This document shows positions 1 through 8,704 of a stretch of DNA of 64,000 bases, one piece after another; position 1 is the stretch's first letter; each line of letters opens with the position of its first letter. This DNA comes from Hyphomicrobiales bacterium (GTDB lineage Bacteria > Pseudomonadota > Alphaproteobacteria > Rhizobiales > Rhizobiaceae). The notes below the pieces were generated by a model. That model saw only the letters and a program-made list of their open reading frames with translations. It made no database searches and was not told the DNA's origin. The position numbers and the translations under genes were made by a program. The stretch covers positions 181,620 to 245,619 of the forward strand of contig UBYX01000014.1 in assembly GCA_900469955.1 (NCBI GenBank). The letters run 5' to 3'.

Positions 1-623
1 CGCTTAATACAGTGACGGTGCTGGCGGATGGCCCGATCAAGAGCCTCAAGGACCTCAAGGGCAAGAAGGTCGGCTTTTCCGTTACCGGGTTCGAGGATGC
101 CATGCTGAAGCGCATGCTGGCTTCGGAAGGTCTGTCTGATGACGACGTAGAACTGATCAACGTCAATTTCTCGCTGTCGCCGTCGCTGATCGGCGGCAAG
201 GTGGATGCGACGCTTGGAGGGTTCCGCAATTTCGAGCTCACCCAGATGAAGCTGGAAGGCCATCCGGGCCGCGCGTTTCTACCTGAGGAGCATGGTGTTC
301 CTGCCTATGACGAACTCATTTTCGTCACCCGCCGCGATACTGCCGCTGACAGCCGTCTGCCGCGTTTCCTGCACGCGGTCGAACAGGCATCGATCTTCAT
401 CACCAACCATCCGCAGGAGGCCTGGCGGCTGTTTGTCAACGAATATCCGAACCTCGACGACGAGCTCAATCGCACGGCCTTCTTCGACACGCTGCCGCGT
501 TTTGCCAAGCGTCCGGCCGCACTCGACCAGGGCCGCTACCAACGTTTCGCCACCTTCATGCACGAAAGCGGGCTCATCAAGTCGGCTCCGGCGGTCCAGG
601 ATATCGCGATAGAACTCCATTGA
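1..623 (+). CDS. NMT1/ThiY-type ABC substrate-binding protein (5' end outside window)
   Basis: C-terminal 200 or so residues of a periplasmic binding protein of the NMT1/THI5-like fold. The frame is open to the window edge (residues LNT precede the first GTG), so the start lies outside. The stretch GKKVGFSVTGFEDAMLKRML followed by a GGKVDATLGG element is typical of the family, which binds pyrimidine thiamine precursors, riboflavin precursors or related small aromatics for ABC import. No permease or ATPase follows on this strand, so the transporter genes are presumably upstream. The family is clear. The ligand is not; a thiamine-pyrimidine ligand is only a guess from family membership. Confidence 0.85.
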   Translation, partial: LNTVTVLADGPIKSLKDLKGKKVGFSVTGFEDAMLKRMLASEGLSDDDVELINVNFSLSPSLIGGKVDATLGGFRNFELTQMKLEGHPGRAFLPEEHGVPAYDELIFVTRRDTAADSRLPRFLHAVEQASIFITNHPQEAWRLFVNEYPNLDDELNRTAFFDTLPRFAKRPAALDQGRYQRFATFMHESGLIKSAPAVQDIAIELH

Positions 624-1056
624 GCCCGGATCAAGCCAAACAAGGGGGATTTTGACGAGAGCCCTTGGGAGCGCAACCTGGAATTCATGGCCTGAATACA
701 GTCGCACGAAATAATCGAAGCCGAACTGCGCATGAACCTGCTGCTGCCATGCATGGTCGTCGGAGATCCCGACGGCGCGCTACTGTTCGGGCGTCAGATC
801 GCCGTAGGTAAATTTGATGCGGTTTGGGTTTTCAGCCCAGGCTTGAGCCGCTGTTGACCGCATCGGCGCGACGCGGAAGCGGCCAGCGATTTCCTTCGAC
901 TCTCTTCTACGTCGCCTGCTCGCGCGCTGTCGACGATCTCGCCGTGATGGCTGTTGCAAGAGACGGCGCATGAGTGCCGTTCCAATACAGCGTTGCCGGA
1001 TTTTTGGAGATGGCGGGTGCGCCCATTGCCGGGCGCCCCCGTAAAGTCGGCTTCGC
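624..1056. other. Non-coding or decayed stretch
   Basis: No convincing gene. A minus-strand frame around 780-860 ends in a protein-like tail (residues AQAWAENPNRIKFTYGDL) with a poor, arginine-rich beginning, so it may be the end of a decayed gene. A hairpin with GCGCCC/GGGCGC arms at 1019-1036 lies just beyond the HU stop codon. It lacks a T-tract and is only a weak terminator candidate for HU. Confidence 0.4.
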
Positions 1057-1335
1057 CTACTTATTCAGCGCATCCTTAAGCGCCTTGGCCGGCGTGAACG
1101 CCAGCTTCTTGGCTGCTGCCACCTTGATCGTCGCCCCGGTTGCGGGATTGCGTGCTTCCCGCTCAGGGGTGTCCTTGACCTTGAATTTGCCGAACCCAGG
1201 CAGAGACGTTTCGTTGCCCGCAACCGCGGCTGCGACGATCGAGGCAATCAGAGTTTCGACGATGGCTTTGCCCTGGGCTTTGGATAGGCTGTGCTCGGTC
1301 GCGATCTTCTCCGCGATCTCATTGGTGGTGGTCAT
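1057..1335 (-). CDS. HU-family DNA-binding protein
   Basis: 92-residue histone-like HU protein that bends DNA and compacts the nucleoid. The family signature is clear: GFGKFKVKDTPEREARNPATG, the beta-arm with the DNA-intercalating Pro, at about residues 46-66, then the basic KVAAAKKLAFTPAKALKDAL tail. Length is normal for a full HU. The ATG at 1335 is preceded by CGGAGAAAAAC, a good ribosome site. It stands alone, with no operon partner. Alphaproteobacteria normally also carry a chromosomal hupB, so this may be a paralogue on an accessory replicon (inference). Confidence 0.93.
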   Translation of the reverse strand: MTTTNEIAEKIATEHSLSKAQGKAIVETLIASIVAAAVAGNETSLPGFGKFKVKDTPEREARNPATGATIKVAAAKKLAFTPAKALKDALNK

Positions 1336-1823
1336 GTTTTTCTCCGAATTATTGTCAATTACGATTCCTGACAGGGGAGTTGTCCCCTGTCATCGATGGG
1401 ATGCCAATACGCGGCTCTAGAAGTCAAGATTTCCACAGTTTCAATCGACCGCAGCCTGTTTTCCGCTTTTCGCTTGCGATGCCGAGGAAGTGCACGACGA
1501 TTTTTTTTTCGAGCCAGTCTTCAGACGTCTCTCCACGGTTTGCCGATACCTCCCCAGCGTGGGGCCACTGCTGGTTCACCAACAAGGTCATCTGGTTGGA
1601 CGGAGCGGATAATCCCGCCAAAACCTTGACGCTAGAGACTGTAGGAGTGGACCGGGACGCCTTGAGCGTTGCGCTAGAGCTTAAGCGGTTCATACTCTGG
1701 CCTGGTTGCTCCGCTTCAATTCATGCGGTTGACGCTTGTCCCGCTAGGTCTCATCCAACAATCATGCTGGCCATCACTCATCTAACCGATTAGGACCTTG
1801 GCGGACGAAAACGGAAACAGACC
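1336..1823. other. Intergenic region without recognised gene
   Basis: Holds the upstream region of the minus-strand HU gene. A minus-strand frame at 1424-1693 (89 residues) has ordinary amino-acid composition but no recognised motif and only a distant GGAG before its ATG. I do not call it a gene. An overlapping plus-strand frame at 1380-1793 is equally unsupported. Confidence 0.35.
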
Positions 1824-2042
1824 ATGGACGACGCAATCAAAATCGACAACCGCGGTGATTTCGGACTCTGGGCCATCGAGGCTGCCAAGCAAATTGTCGG
1901 CGATCAAGGGTTTGAGTTGGCGAAGGCGGCTCGTGACGGCACGGAAGACGACCTTCGGCAGGCCGGCAATGCACTGGGGCAGGCGATAACCAATGCCCTG
2001 CTGGAAGTTTACGACGGTCTCCTCGATGGGTCGTCGGAGTAA
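1824..2042 (+). CDS. Small acidic hypothetical protein
   Basis: 72-residue acidic protein, not recognised. Codon use (GC-rich third positions), the compact reading frame and a helical pattern (LWAIEAAKQIVGDQGFELA, then ALGQAITNALLEVYDGLL) suggest a real small helical soluble protein. The ribosome site is weak (GGAAAC upstream of the ATG). It stands alone between HU and a convergent LysR gene. There is no signal peptide and no membrane segment. Confidence 0.45.
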   Translation: MDDAIKIDNRGDFGLWAIEAAKQIVGDQGFELAKAARDGTEDDLRQAGNALGQAITNALLEVYDGLLDGSSE

Positions 2043-2185
2043 TCGCGGACGCCCATATCTTGGTGTGACGCCACGAGACCACCTGAACTAAAACCTTGGC
2101 CAAAGTCGTCTCCGCAACCCCGATCTCGTTCTTCGGCAAAGCCTCCCGCTATGACACGGTCCATTTTTGACTTGGTCCATCGCCC

Positions 2186-3097
2186 TTACATGGACCAGGT
2201 CTCGGCAATCCGTCGGATGCAGTTAAGGAGGGTGACGGTGGGCGGCGTCATCAGTCCCTTCTTGCGGCGGTAGACGCGGAATGTCCGCTGCCAGTCGAGC
2301 TCGGGCACCTTAACCCGCGCCATACTGCCCCGCTCCACCTCCTCCCGTACCAGCGGCAGTGGCATCCAGCAGCACAGCATCTGCGAAAGCACAGCGGCTT
2401 TCAGGACCGGCACCGAACGGGAAATGATTGAGGGTGCATTCGGGTCCAGGCCATTGTCGTGGAACCGCCTTTGCCATTCCCTGACAGTCGGCGTCCCGGG
2501 CGGCGGCATGGCCCAGTCGAATCTCGCCGCTTCACTTAGCGTCAGATGCCCCCGCTTGAGGATCGGATGATCCCAGCTTGCAAAGACCGACACGGTGTCA
2601 TGCATGACATCGGGTGTTGCGATGACAATATCGTCGTCGAGATAGGGTTCCGGAGAGATGGCGATGTCGATCCTGCCGCCCTTCAAGCCTTCCAGCAGCC
2701 GATCCTCGAGGTCTTCGATCACCTGATACTGGATCTCCGGATGATGTTTTCGCATTTCAGCGATGACGGCGATAATGAAGCCACCGACGACGCTCGCGAC
2801 CCCGCCGATCCTCACGACACCACGACTTGCGCCACGCATCTGTTGTATCAGATGCGCTGCATTCCCGATTTCGGAAACGACGAGCTTGGCATAAGGAAGC
2901 AGGGCGTCGCCGAATACGGTTGGCACCACGCCCCGGGTGGTTCGTTCGAACAGAGGAACCCCGAAGCTAGCCTCAAGCCGCTTCAGCATCCGGGTAATGG
3001 CGGGCTGCGTCATGTTCAAGGCTGCTGCAGCCGCGCCGAGGCTCCCGCGTTGTGCGCATTCCAGAACGATTTGAGCCGATCGCACATCCAAAGTCAT
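2186..3097 (-). CDS. LysR-family transcriptional regulator
   Basis: 303 residues, usual LysR length. The N-terminal winged helix-turn-helix spans about residues 4-62 (GSLGAAAAALNMTQPAITRMLKRLEASFGVPLF begins at about residue 18) and a periplasmic-binding-like effector domain follows (RIGGVASVVGG to the C-terminus). It diverges from the benzoylformate decarboxylase-aldehyde dehydrogenase gene with about 120 bp between the starts. By the usual LysR arrangement it probably controls that gene and perhaps the TRAP operon, sensing a pathway intermediate (inference). The ATG at 3097 is the natural start because it opens directly into the HTH. Confidence 0.9.
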   Translation of the reverse strand: MTLDVRSAQIVLECAQRGSLGAAAAALNMTQPAITRMLKRLEASFGVPLFERTTRGVVPTVFGDALLPYAKLVVSEIGNAAHLIQQMRGASRGVVRIGGVASVVGGFIIAVIAEMRKHHPEIQYQVIEDLEDRLLEGLKGGRIDIAISPEPYLDDDIVIATPDVMHDTVSVFASWDHPILKRGHLTLSEAARFDWAMPPPGTPTVREWQRRFHDNGLDPNAPSIISRSVPVLKAAVLSQMLCCWMPLPLVREEVERGSMARVKVPELDWQRTFRVYRRKKGLMTPPTVTLLNCIRRIAETWSM

Positions 3098-3219
3098 GCC
3101 TTGGTGTAATGGATTATTCGAAATTCTTCAATTCCAAGACCGGACGCCCTCTGCGACACTTCCCTGAGGTAAAAGCGCGCTCAAGGGTGCTACCCAGGCG
3201 GCGAGAAGGCCTTAACTCG

Positions 3220-6200
3220 ATGAACAAGATGTCGCTGAATTTTCTGTCTGGCAGCACCCTACCTGGTCAGGCGACGGTGAGTGAGGCGGTTTTCGACTTT
3301 TTGAGGCAGAAGGGTATCGATCGCATTTTCGGCAATCCGGGCTCGACCGAACTGCCGATGTTCGTCGACCTGCCGCAAGACTTTTCCTATGTGCTCGGCC
3401 TGCAGGAATCGATCGTCGTTGCCATGGCCGACGCCTATGCGCAGGTGAGCCGCGGGCCGGCCTTCGTCAACTTGCATTCAGCCGCCGGCCTTGGTCATGC
3501 GCTTGGCAATGTCTATACGGCTTATCGGAACCGCGCGCCGCTGATCATCACCACCGGCCAGCAAAGCCGTGAACTGCTGCCGCACGATCCATTTCTCTAT
3601 GCCGAAAGCCCGACCGAGTTTCCGAAACCTTATGTGAAATGGGCCTGCGAACCGGCGCGCGCCGAAGATGTTCCGGCAGCAATCGCCCGCGCCTATTATA
3701 TGGCGATGCAGGCGCCGCGCGGCCCGGTCATGGTGTCGGTCCCGCTCGGCGACTGGCAGGCACTGGCGGCCCCGATCGCCACCCGCGATGTGGAAACGGT
3801 GATCAGCGCGCCAGCTTCCACAATCGACCATCTCGCCCGCCGGCTGAACGAGGCCCGCGAGCCGGTGCTCGTCGTCGGACCGGGCGTCGATATCGACAAT
3901 GGCTGGGATGCGACGGTGCGGCTTGCGGAGATCTTGCAGGCAAAAGTCTGGGTGAGCCCACTGTCATCGCGCTGCAGTTTCCCGGAGCGCCATCTGCTGT
4001 TTGCCGGTTTCCTGCCAGCCTTCCAGCCGAAGCTCGCCAACTGCCTTGCCGGCGCCGACCTCGTGCTGGTGCTCGGCGCTGCGGCCTTCACCTATCATTT
4101 CGGGGGATTTGGTCCAGACATCCCGGAGGGAGCCGAACTGTTCCTGATCACCGACGATCCGGCCCAAGCGGCGAGCGCGGTGGTGGGCAACGCGATGGTT
4201 TCGAACCTGCGCGTCGCGGCTGAAAGCCTCGTCTACCGCCTGCGCTGCCGCTCGCCCCGTGTAGACGGCCCGGTCCGGAGCATCCCACGACTGAAGCAGC
4301 CGAAGGGTATCACCCAGGAATTTTTCTACCAGACGCTCGCCGACGTCCGTTCGCCTGAAAGCATCGTCTTCGAGGAAGCGCCCGGCGGGCGGGACGCGCT
4401 GCATGATTTTTTCCCGATCGAACGGCCCGGCGGCTTCTTCGCGACCGCCAGCGGCGGGCTCGGTTACGCCCTGCCCGGTTCGGTCGGCGCCGCCCTGACC
4501 GAGCCGGAACACCCGGTCATAGCCGTCATCGGCGACGGATCTAGCCTTTATTCCATCCAGTCGATCTGGTCTGCTGTCGAATACGATGCCAATCTCATGA
4601 TCGTCATCCTCAACAACGGCGGCTACAAGGTACTAAAGGCTATTGCCGAGCGGAGCGGCTCTAACCGCATCGACGGCGTCGATATCGGTCATATGGATTT
4701 CGTCAAGATCGCCGAGGCGCAGGGCTGTAAGGCGGTTCGCTGCGAAAAGGGCGAGGAACTATCGTCATGCCTGCGGGAACTCTTGAAATGGAAAGGGCCG
4801 CGGCTTTTGGAAATCATTCTATCAGAGGAGGAGACTGAAATGAATGTCGCTGTCAGAAACGAACAGATCCTGAAGACCCCCGAAAAATTCTTCATCGGCG
4901 GCGAGTGGGTCGCCCCGCTCGGCACCAGCAAGCTCGAGGTCATCTCCCCGGTGACCGAAGACGTGCTGATGAGCTATCCGGAAGCCAGCAACGCCGATAT
5001 CGACAAGGCCGTTGCCGCCGCCCGTGACGCCTTCGACAACGGCCCCTGGCCGCGCATGACCTTCAAGGAGCGGGCCGGCTATCTGCGCAAGATCGCCGAA
5101 CTCCTGACTGCCCGCCTCGACGAGATCGCCAATGCCTGGACGACCCAGGTCGGAGCGCCGATCTTCCTGACCAAGAAACTCGTTGGCCAGAACCCCGGCC
5201 TCTACAACTATTATGCTGATCTGGTCGAGAACGACGAGTTCGTCGACCAGCGCAAGCGCGGCGATGGAGGTGAAGTCCGCGTCGTGCGTGAGCCGGTTGG
5301 CGTCTGCGCCGCGATTACCCCGTGGAACGCGCCAATGGTACTGCTTAACTACAAAGTTTCAGCAGCGCTTGCCGCGGGCTGCACCATCGTCGCCAAGCCC
5401 TCGCCGGAAACGCCCTTGGACGCCTATCTGCTGGCCGAATGCATCGAACAGGCGGGGCTGCCGAAGGGGGTCTTCAACCTCGTGCCGGCCGGCCGTGAAG
5501 GCGGCGATTATCTCGTCCGCCACAGGGGCGTTGACAAGGTGTCGTTCACCGGTTCAACCATTGCCGGCAAGACGATCGCCGCCGCCTGCGCCGACCGCCT
5601 CGCCCGCGTCAGCCTCGAACTCGGCGGCAAATCCGCGGCCGTGCTTCTCGATGATGCCGATTTCACCAAAGCCCTGCCGGCCCTGATGGTCTATTCCATG
5701 CCGATTACCGGTCAGGTCTGCTTCTCTCTTACCCGCATCCTGGTGCCGGAATCTCGCAAACAGGAGTTTATCGACCTCTATGTCGGCGCGGTAAAGAACA
5801 TCAAGGTTGGCGATCCGGCCGATCCGACCACCCAGATGGGGCCCCTCACCATGGCCCGCCAACTCGCGCGTGTCGAAGGTTACATTGCCGCCGGCCGTGA
5901 AGGCGGAGCAACGGTCGCCTGCGGCGGCGGCCGTCCGGCCGGTTTCGAGCGTGGCTATTTCATCGAGCCGACCGTCTTCACCGACGTGACGACGGACATG
6001 AAGATCGCCCAGGAAGAGATCTTCGGGCCGGTCGTGTCGATCATCAGCTACAAGGACGATGACGAAGCGGCAAGGATAGCTAACGACACCACATATGGCC
6101 TCTCCGGGGCGGTGTTCACCTCCGATCCGGAGCGTGGTTATGCGTTTGCCCGCCGCATGCGGACCGGCAGCGTCACGGTCAACAGCATGATCGTCGACAT

Positions 6201-6303
6201 CCATCATCCCTTTGGCGGCTTCAAGCAGTCCGGCATCGGCCGCGAGGGCGGACCGGAAGGTCTCGAAAATTATTTTGAGGTCAAGACGATCCACATGGCC
6301 TGA
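3220..6303 (+). CDS. Benzoylformate decarboxylase-like enzyme joined in frame to an aldehyde dehydrogenase
   Basis: One open frame of about 1027 residues covers two enzymes. Residues 1-540 are a thiamine-diphosphate decarboxylase of the benzoylformate decarboxylase type. They show GNPGSTELPMF near the N-terminus, cofactor Glu at about 63, an LHSAAG histidine at about 86, FTYHFGG as the second active-site His region, and the ThDP motif GDGSS (438) to NN (465). Residues 541-1027 are an NAD(P) aldehyde dehydrogenase with TPWNAPM, ELGGKS and the catalytic Cys in GQVCFS. The expected chemistry is 2-oxo acid to aldehyde to acid, for example benzoylformate to benzaldehyde to benzoate. The frame is open back to 3052, but that overlaps LysR; ATG 3220 or 3229 fits the family N-terminus. 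No stop separates the halves, and a strong ribosome site is buried at the junction, so two products may still be made. Confidence 0.85.
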   Translation: MNKMSLNFLSGSTLPGQATVSEAVFDFLRQKGIDRIFGNPGSTELPMFVDLPQDFSYVLGLQESIVVAMADAYAQVSRGPAFVNLHSAAGLGHALGNVYTAYRNRAPLIITTGQQSRELLPHDPFLYAESPTEFPKPYVKWACEPARAEDVPAAIARAYYMAMQAPRGPVMVSVPLGDWQALAAPIATRDVETVISAPASTIDHLARRLNEAREPVLVVGPGVDIDNGWDATVRLAEILQAKVWVSPLSSRCSFPERHLLFAGFLPAFQPKLANCLAGADLVLVLGAAAFTYHFGGFGPDIPEGAELFLITDDPAQAASAVVGNAMVSNLRVAAESLVYRLRCRSPRVDGPVRSIPRLKQPKGITQEFFYQTLADVRSPESIVFEEAPGGRDALHDFFPIERPGGFFATASGGLGYALPGSVGAALTEPEHPVIAVIGDGSSLYSIQSIWSAVEYDANLMIVILNNGGYKVLKAIAERSGSNRIDGVDIGHMDFVKIAEAQGCKAVRCEKGEELSSCLRELLKWKGPRLLEIILSEEETEMNVAVRNEQILKTPEKFFIGGEWVAPLGTSKLEVISPVTEDVLMSYPEASNADIDKAVAAARDAFDNGPWPRMTFKERAGYLRKIAELLTARLDEIANAWTTQVGAPIFLTKKLVGQNPGLYNYYADLVENDEFVDQRKRGDGGEVRVVREPVGVCAAITPWNAPMVLLNYKVSAALAAGCTIVAKPSPETPLDAYLLAECIEQAGLPKGVFNLVPAGREGGDYLVRHRGVDKVSFTGSTIAGKTIAAACADRLARVSLELGGKSAAVLLDDADFTKALPALMVYSMPITGQVCFSLTRILVPESRKQEFIDLYVGAVKNIKVGDPADPTTQMGPLTMARQLARVEGYIAAGREGGATVACGGGRPAGFERGYFIEPTVFTDVTTDMKIAQEEIFGPVVSIISYKDDDEAARIANDTTYGLSGAVFTSDPERGYAFARRMRTGSVTVNSMIVDIHHPFGGFKQSGIGREGGPEGLENYFEVKTIHMA
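4824..4842 (+). promoter_or_regulatory. Internal ribosome site and ATG for the aldehyde dehydrogenase half
   Basis: AGAGGAGGAG at 4824-4833, six bases before an in-frame ATG at 4840. Translated, it reads Glu-Glu-Glu-Thr-Glu-Met, exactly between the natural C-terminus of the decarboxylase and the natural N-terminus of the dehydrogenase (487 residues from here). This looks like an ancestral intergenic ribosome site that became coding when the upstream stop codon was lost. Independent initiation at 4840 is likely (inference). Confidence 0.7.
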
Positions 6304-6325
6304 GGCCATCGGAACCCAGCAAAGG

Positions 6326-6357
6326 GGCCGCCGGTTTTTGCCGGCGGCCTTCTGTTT
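6326..6357 (+). terminator. Rho-independent terminator after the aldehyde dehydrogenase
   Basis: Perfect 9-bp stem GGCCGCCGG/CCGGCGGCC (6326-6334 and 6341-6349), loop TTTTTG, followed by TTCTGTTT. It lies 23 bases after the stop codon and between convergent genes, so it may also reduce read-through from the TRAP operon. Confidence 0.8.
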
Positions 6358-6374
6358 CGAAAGTATCCAGTGGA

Positions 6375-6833
6375 TCAGAGCACTTCGAAAACGCCAATCC
6401 TGACAGCATTTGCCGCACGCTCTCCAGTGCCGATGAATATCGTGTGGTTCAGCCACGAATATCGCGGGTCGCCGGTCTGCAGGCGCGGGCTAGTGCGCAT
6501 GTAATAGTCCGTAGGGTCGACCCTCTCGCCCGCCGAAAGCTTCGCCAGAACGTCCCGCGGCCCGTGCCGAAAACCGAAATTGCGGATGTCGATCATCGCC
6601 CCGTCGTGGGTCTCGATGACGTAGCGCGTGTCGAGCTCGGCATAACCCGCGTCGTAGATGTTCTGCCAGTCCGCTCCCAGATTGAGGACGCGGCCGGAAA
6701 GGCGCTCCCCTTCGACCACCCCGCCAATGATGGGGATGATCCGCCAGAGTCCGCCCGGGCCGCCTCCCTTTTCGATCGGCGGGCCTAGTTCGGCGCGGAT
6801 TTCACAAAGCGGTTTGAGGCTTGGTGCGATCAT
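6375..6833 (-). CDS. DUF3237 family protein
   Basis: 152 residues matching the DUF3237 pattern: an N-terminal strand region, GGPGGLWRIIPIIGG, then GADWQNIYDAGYAELDTRYVIET and a terminal RYSWLNHTIFIGTGER. The family forms a small beta-barrel whose biochemical role is not established; members often sit in aromatic or lactone catabolism clusters. It is the last gene of the TRAP operon, starting five bases after the dctM stop, so it probably acts on the imported compound or a derivative (inference from context). Confidence 0.8.
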   Translation of the reverse strand: MIAPSLKPLCEIRAELGPPIEKGGGPGGLWRIIPIIGGVVEGERLSGRVLNLGADWQNIYDAGYAELDTRYVIETHDGAMIDIRNFGFRHGPRDVLAKLSAGERVDPTDYYMRTSPRLQTGDPRYSWLNHTIFIGTGERAANAVRIGVFEVL

Positions 6834-6838
6834 GAGCG

Positions 6839-8134
6839 CTATCTCATCGTTTGCGGCAGCCAGAGGGAGATCACCGGGAACGCCACCAACAGGAAAAGCC
6901 GGAGGATATCGGTCAGGATAAACGGCATGACGCCGCCGTAGACCGTGGTGATCTTCACGTCTTTTGCAATGGAATTGATGACGAAGACGTTGATGCCGAC
7001 GGGCGGCATGATCATGCCGAGCTGGCAGGCGACGACGATGATGATGCCGAACCAGACAGGATCGAAGCCGAGATGGCTGATGACTGGAAACACGATCGGC
7101 ACGAGCAGGATGATCATCGCCATCTCGTCCATCAAAGCCCCTGCGATGAGGAAAATGACCAAGATAAGTGCCAAGGTTCCGTGGGGCCCGAGGTCCATCC
7201 CGACCATCAGCGCCGTCAGCTTCTGCGGCGACTGGGTGATCGCCAGGAAATAGCCGAACAGGATGGCGCCGATCAGTACGCTGAACAGCGAAACCGATGT
7301 CCTGAGTGACTCCACCAGGCTTGCCATGATTGACCGGTAGTTTAGCCGGCGGCGCAGCACACCGATGACCATGGTCATCAAGGCGCCGACGGCCGCTGCT
7401 TCCGTCGCGGTAGCGATACCGAGATAGATTACGCCGATGACGGAAATGAAAAGAAGCATGACGGCCCAGACGTCACGAAGCGAAGCAAGAGCTTCCTTCA
7501 GCTCGAAGCGTCTTCCCGGGGGCAACCGCTTGCCATGGGCGATCAGCACGGTTGCCATATACATGAAGGTTGCCATGATACCGGGTATAATGCCGGCCAT
7601 CAGCAACTGCGCGACATCGGTCTCCGTCAAGAACGCATAAACGACCATGATGACTGAAGGCGGAATCAGAATGCCGAGCGTTCCGCCGGCTGCGATAACG
7701 CCGGTCGAAGTGGCATCGGCGTATTTCGCCTTGCGCATTTCGGGAAGCGCGATCCGCGTCATCGTCGCGGCGGTCGCAATCGAGCTGCCGCAGATCGCCG
7801 CAAAGCCGGCGCAGGCGCCGATTGTCGAGAGGGCGAGCCCTCCCCGGAACTGCCCAAGCCAGGCGTTGCCTGTCCTGAATAGTTCGCGCGACATGCCGGA
7901 ATTGGTGGCAAAGGCTCCCATCAGGATAAAGAACGGCACGAGCGTCAGGTTGAAGTCGGTGACGACGCGGATCGGCGATGTCGTCAGCAGGTTGAGGGCC
8001 GGCGACATGCCGCGCATGGCGGCAAAACCCGATATCCCGACCAATCCCATGGAAACACCAAGCGGAACGCGAAGCGCCATGAGCACGAACATGGCAACAA
8101 AACCCCCCAGGGCGACAAAATCAGCGGCATTCAT
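6839..8134 (-). CDS. dctM: TRAP transporter large permease (DctM)
   Basis: 431 residues with about 12 hydrophobic segments. This is the ion-coupled large membrane subunit of a tripartite ATP-independent periplasmic transporter. Family motifs include ALRVPLGVSMGLVG near the N-terminus, CGSSIATAATMTRIALPEM, GILIPPSVIMVVYA and GMIMPPVGINVFVI. It overlaps dctQ by four bases, indicating translational coupling. Together with DctQ and DctP it imports an organic anion from the periplasm using an ion gradient. Confidence 0.93.
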   Translation of the reverse strand: MNAADFVALGGFVAMFVLMALRVPLGVSMGLVGISGFAAMRGMSPALNLLTTSPIRVVTDFNLTLVPFFILMGAFATNSGMSRELFRTGNAWLGQFRGGLALSTIGACAGFAAICGSSIATAATMTRIALPEMRKAKYADATSTGVIAAGGTLGILIPPSVIMVVYAFLTETDVAQLLMAGIIPGIMATFMYMATVLIAHGKRLPPGRRFELKEALASLRDVWAVMLLFISVIGVIYLGIATATEAAAVGALMTMVIGVLRRRLNYRSIMASLVESLRTSVSLFSVLIGAILFGYFLAITQSPQKLTALMVGMDLGPHGTLALILVIFLIAGALMDEMAMIILLVPIVFPVISHLGFDPVWFGIIIVVACQLGMIMPPVGINVFVINSIAKDVKITTVYGGVMPFILTDILRLFLLVAFPVISLWLPQTMR

Positions 8135-8631
8135 ACGCCTTGGCCCTCAAGTGGATCGATGTCTTCGGCTTTGCGCCCAACGAAAGGCGAGATTGCGGTG
8201 GTGACCACGGCCGCTGCACAGCCGAGCCAGATCAGTCCGATCAATGGCCAGACCGGAATGCGCAGATCGAACGTTGCTTCACTGCTCCGATAGGCGCTGG
8301 CGAGGCGGAAGAACATCATGTAGGCAAGCATCGCGGTGAAGGCGAGAAGCAGCACCCATGCGATGAAATTGAGGACGCGCCGCCCCCGCGGCCCCATCGG
8401 CTCGTAGAGCAGGTCGACCGCGATATGCCCACCGCGATAACCGAGCGAGGCAAGGCCCCACATGATGCAGGCGCCGATCAGGTAGCGGGAAATATCGAAA
8501 GAGTCGGGTATCGGCCAGGCGAAAACATAGCGGCCAACCGTAGACGCGACGATCAGGATGGTACACAGCCCCAGCAGGATGCCTGCCACATGATCGACCA
8601 CGTCGCTGAAGCGTTCCAGATAGCGGTTCAT
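8131..8631 (-). CDS. dctQ: TRAP transporter small permease (DctQ)
   Basis: 166 residues with four predicted transmembrane segments (for example LLGLCTILIVASTVGRYVFA and FIAWVLLLAFTAMLAYMMFF). The length and the W-P-IPDSFDISRYLIG pattern fit DctQ, which links the large permease to its periplasmic binding protein. It sits between dctP and dctM as in most TRAP operons. The start at 8631 opens into the first membrane helix region. Confidence 0.9.
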   Translation of the reverse strand: MNRYLERFSDVVDHVAGILLGLCTILIVASTVGRYVFAWPIPDSFDISRYLIGACIMWGLASLGYRGGHIAVDLLYEPMGPRGRRVLNFIAWVLLLAFTAMLAYMMFFRLASAYRSSEATFDLRIPVWPLIGLIWLGCAAAVVTTAISPFVGRKAEDIDPLEGQGV

Positions 8632-8704
8632 GGATAGCTCTCAATGGACGGGTGGAAAGAGCGGGCGCGGCAACAGCGCCCGCCCGCGAATGATTCCTCA
8701 GGAG

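Noticed and set aside
794..985. Two overlapping minus-strand frames of about 60 residues near 780-985
   Set aside because: Arginine-rich, no ribosome site and no motif; only the C-terminal tail of one looks protein-like, so a decayed end is possible but not a gene.
1424..1693. Minus-strand frame of 89 residues between HU and the small acidic protein
   Set aside because: Ordinary composition but no recognised motif, ribosome site too distant, and an equally long frame exists on the other strand.
5554..6456. 300-residue minus-strand frame antisense to the aldehyde dehydrogenase
   Set aside because: Shadow of the strongly supported plus-strand enzyme; rich in His, Arg and Asp, as typical of antisense GC-rich frames.
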